Assembly (NCBI RefSeq): GCF_011761345.1
Contig: NZ_JAASRY010000001.1
Span: 1,054,001 to 1,118,000 of the forward strand
Source: Thalassobacillus devorans
GTDB taxonomy: Bacteria > Bacillota > Bacilli > Bacillales > Halobacillaceae
Reading direction: 5' to 3'
DNA length: 64,000 nucleotides
Shown: positions 63,238 through 64,000 of the stretch, piece after piece
Numbering within the stretch: the stretch's first letter is position 1
Layout of the letters: every line of letters starts with the position of its first letter
Notes under the pieces: generated by a model
The model's database searches: none
The model's input: only the letters and a program-made list of their open reading frames with translations
What the model was told of the DNA's origin: nothing
Position numbers and translations under genes: made by a program

Positions 63238-64000
63238 ATGAACATTCAAGAGATTGACTTATATGGTAGACCGAACGTTAAAGTTTTCGCAGACAGGCCG
63301 GAAAATATAAACAGCATCCTTTCTAAACATCTGGATACCCATGCTGATAAGAAGGCAATAGTAACAGAAGGTCATGCTTTGTCTTATAAGCAACTGGATA
63401 AAGATTCAACAGCAATGGCCGCCTATTTACAAAAAAACTGTAACGTAGAAAAAGGTGATAGAGTTGCGACACTTATCGGCAACCGTCATCATTTCCCAAT
63501 TGTACTCTTCGCTTGTATGAAGATTGGTGCAATTATGGTTCCTATTAACGTGAAATTGTCGGCAGATGAGGTTGAATATATTTTGGCTCATTCTGATATA
63601 AAAGTGATTATCAGTGAGGATAGATATTTTCACAAAATAGCAGAACTCAGACAACATACAGAGAAAATAATACCACCAGATGATCACCTCTTTATTATTG
63701 ATGGAACGAATTCTTTTGAAAAATTACTCACCCATGATTATCCACTAACTAAAGTTCAAGTCGATGAGTTAGACCCCGCATTTATTCTTTATACCTCAGG
63801 AACTACAGGAAGACCTAAGGGTGCTGTATTGACCCACATCAACATTATTCACAGTTTGATAAACTATCAAGTTACTTTCCAAACACATCAAGATATGAAA
63901 ACACTGATAGCCGTTCCAATGTTCCATGTGACCGGCCTTGTAGGACAACTTCTGCACCTCATTTACGTTGGGGGTACCGTCTACAGTATGGAGCGTTATC
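63238..64000 (+). CDS. AMP-binding acyl-CoA synthetase, 5' part
   Basis: The ATG at 63238 follows AAAGGAG and opens a frame that runs off the window end after 254 codons. The ATP-binding A3 motif LYTSGTTGRPKGAVLTH is at about 181-197, preceded by ALSYKQLD-like and ALFACMKIG-like stretches typical of ANL-superfamily acyl-CoA ligases. It would activate a fatty or other carboxylic acid to its CoA ester. Thirteen bases after the TetR gene, it is almost certainly cotranscribed with and controlled by it. The substrate cannot be set from the N-terminal part. Confidence 0.88.
   Translation, partial: MNIQEIDLYGRPNVKVFADRPENINSILSKHLDTHADKKAIVTEGHALSYKQLDKDSTAMAAYLQKNCNVEKGDRVATLIGNRHHFPIVLFACMKIGAIMVPINVKLSADEVEYILAHSDIKVIISEDRYFHKIAELRQHTEKIIPPDDHLFIIDGTNSFEKLLTHDYPLTKVQVDELDPAFILYTSGTTGRPKGAVLTHINIIHSLINYQVTFQTHQDMKTLIAVPMFHVTGLVGQLLHLIYVGGTVYSMERY

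Noticed and set aside
1-64000. CRISPR array, rRNA or tRNA genes
   Set aside because: No regularly spaced short repeats, and no recognisable rRNA or tRNA sequence on reading either strand; a covariance scan was not possible.

Overview
The window is a chromosomal segment of an endospore-forming member of the Bacillaceae. The first two thirds follow the Bacillus subtilis order closely: spoIIIE end - ymfC-like gntR - nucleoside ABC operon - ymfF/ymfH/ymfI - ymfJ - ymfK - ymfM - pgsA - cinA - recA - rny - ymdB - spoVS - dipeptidase - korAB - tdh - kbl - miaB - ricA - cotE - mutS - mutL - two unfamiliar genes - miaA - hfq - spoVK - hflX - ynbB - glnR - glnA. Moderate-to-low GC, strong AGGAGG ribosome sites, sporulation genes and the long GC-rich palindromic repeats suggest a moderately halophilic or marine genus of the Halobacillus/Thalassobacillus/Virgibacillus type; the genus is an inference.

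Region 1 (1-41.57 kb) is core chromosome: nucleoside import, EF-P modification (ymfF, ymfH, ymfI and, 29 kb away, ynbB), phospholipid synthesis, recombination, RNA decay, sporulation (spoVS, cotE, spoVK), 2-oxoacid:ferredoxin oxidoreductase, threonine catabolism, tRNA modification, mismatch repair and glutamine synthesis. Two intergenic gaps (18.5-19.05 kb and 28.4-28.95 kb) each hold a pair of about 200-bp palindromic repeats in opposite orientation. Between mutL and miaA sit an unrecognised 188-aa gene and a convergent XRE-type regulator whose upstream region carries several TAACG...CGTTA palindromes.

Region 2 (about 41.6-62.2 kb) looks like an acquired carbohydrate island. It is bracketed by the true 3' end of glnA plus its terminator (41485-41564) and a diverged copy of the same stretch (62171-62250, 71 of 80 bases identical) that still reads as the last 14 codons of glutamine synthetase. 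The first operon (42.17-50.8 kb) has a fructose-family PTS (IIA, IIB, IIC), a GH38 alpha-mannosidase, a PRD regulator with PTS domains, a glycerate kinase and a carbon-nitrogen hydrolase. It is best read as uptake and breakdown of 2-O-mannosylglycerate, perhaps also its amide. The second operon (51.19-61.88 kb) has an RraA-like protein, an IclR regulator, a sugar ABC importer without its own ATPase, a Gfo/Idh protein, two SDR dehydrogenases, an IlvD/Edd dehydratase, an amidohydrolase of the lactonase type and an FAH-family hydrolase. Together these fit a complete non-phosphorylative deoxy-sugar or pentose pathway ending in 2,4-diketo-3-deoxy-acid hydrolysis to pyruvate plus a second small acid.

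Region 3 (62.4-64 kb) begins a fatty-acid or acyl-CoA locus: a TetR regulator behind large dyads, then the start of an AMP-binding acyl-CoA synthetase cut by the window end. No rRNA, tRNA, CRISPR array, integrase or intact insertion sequence was seen.
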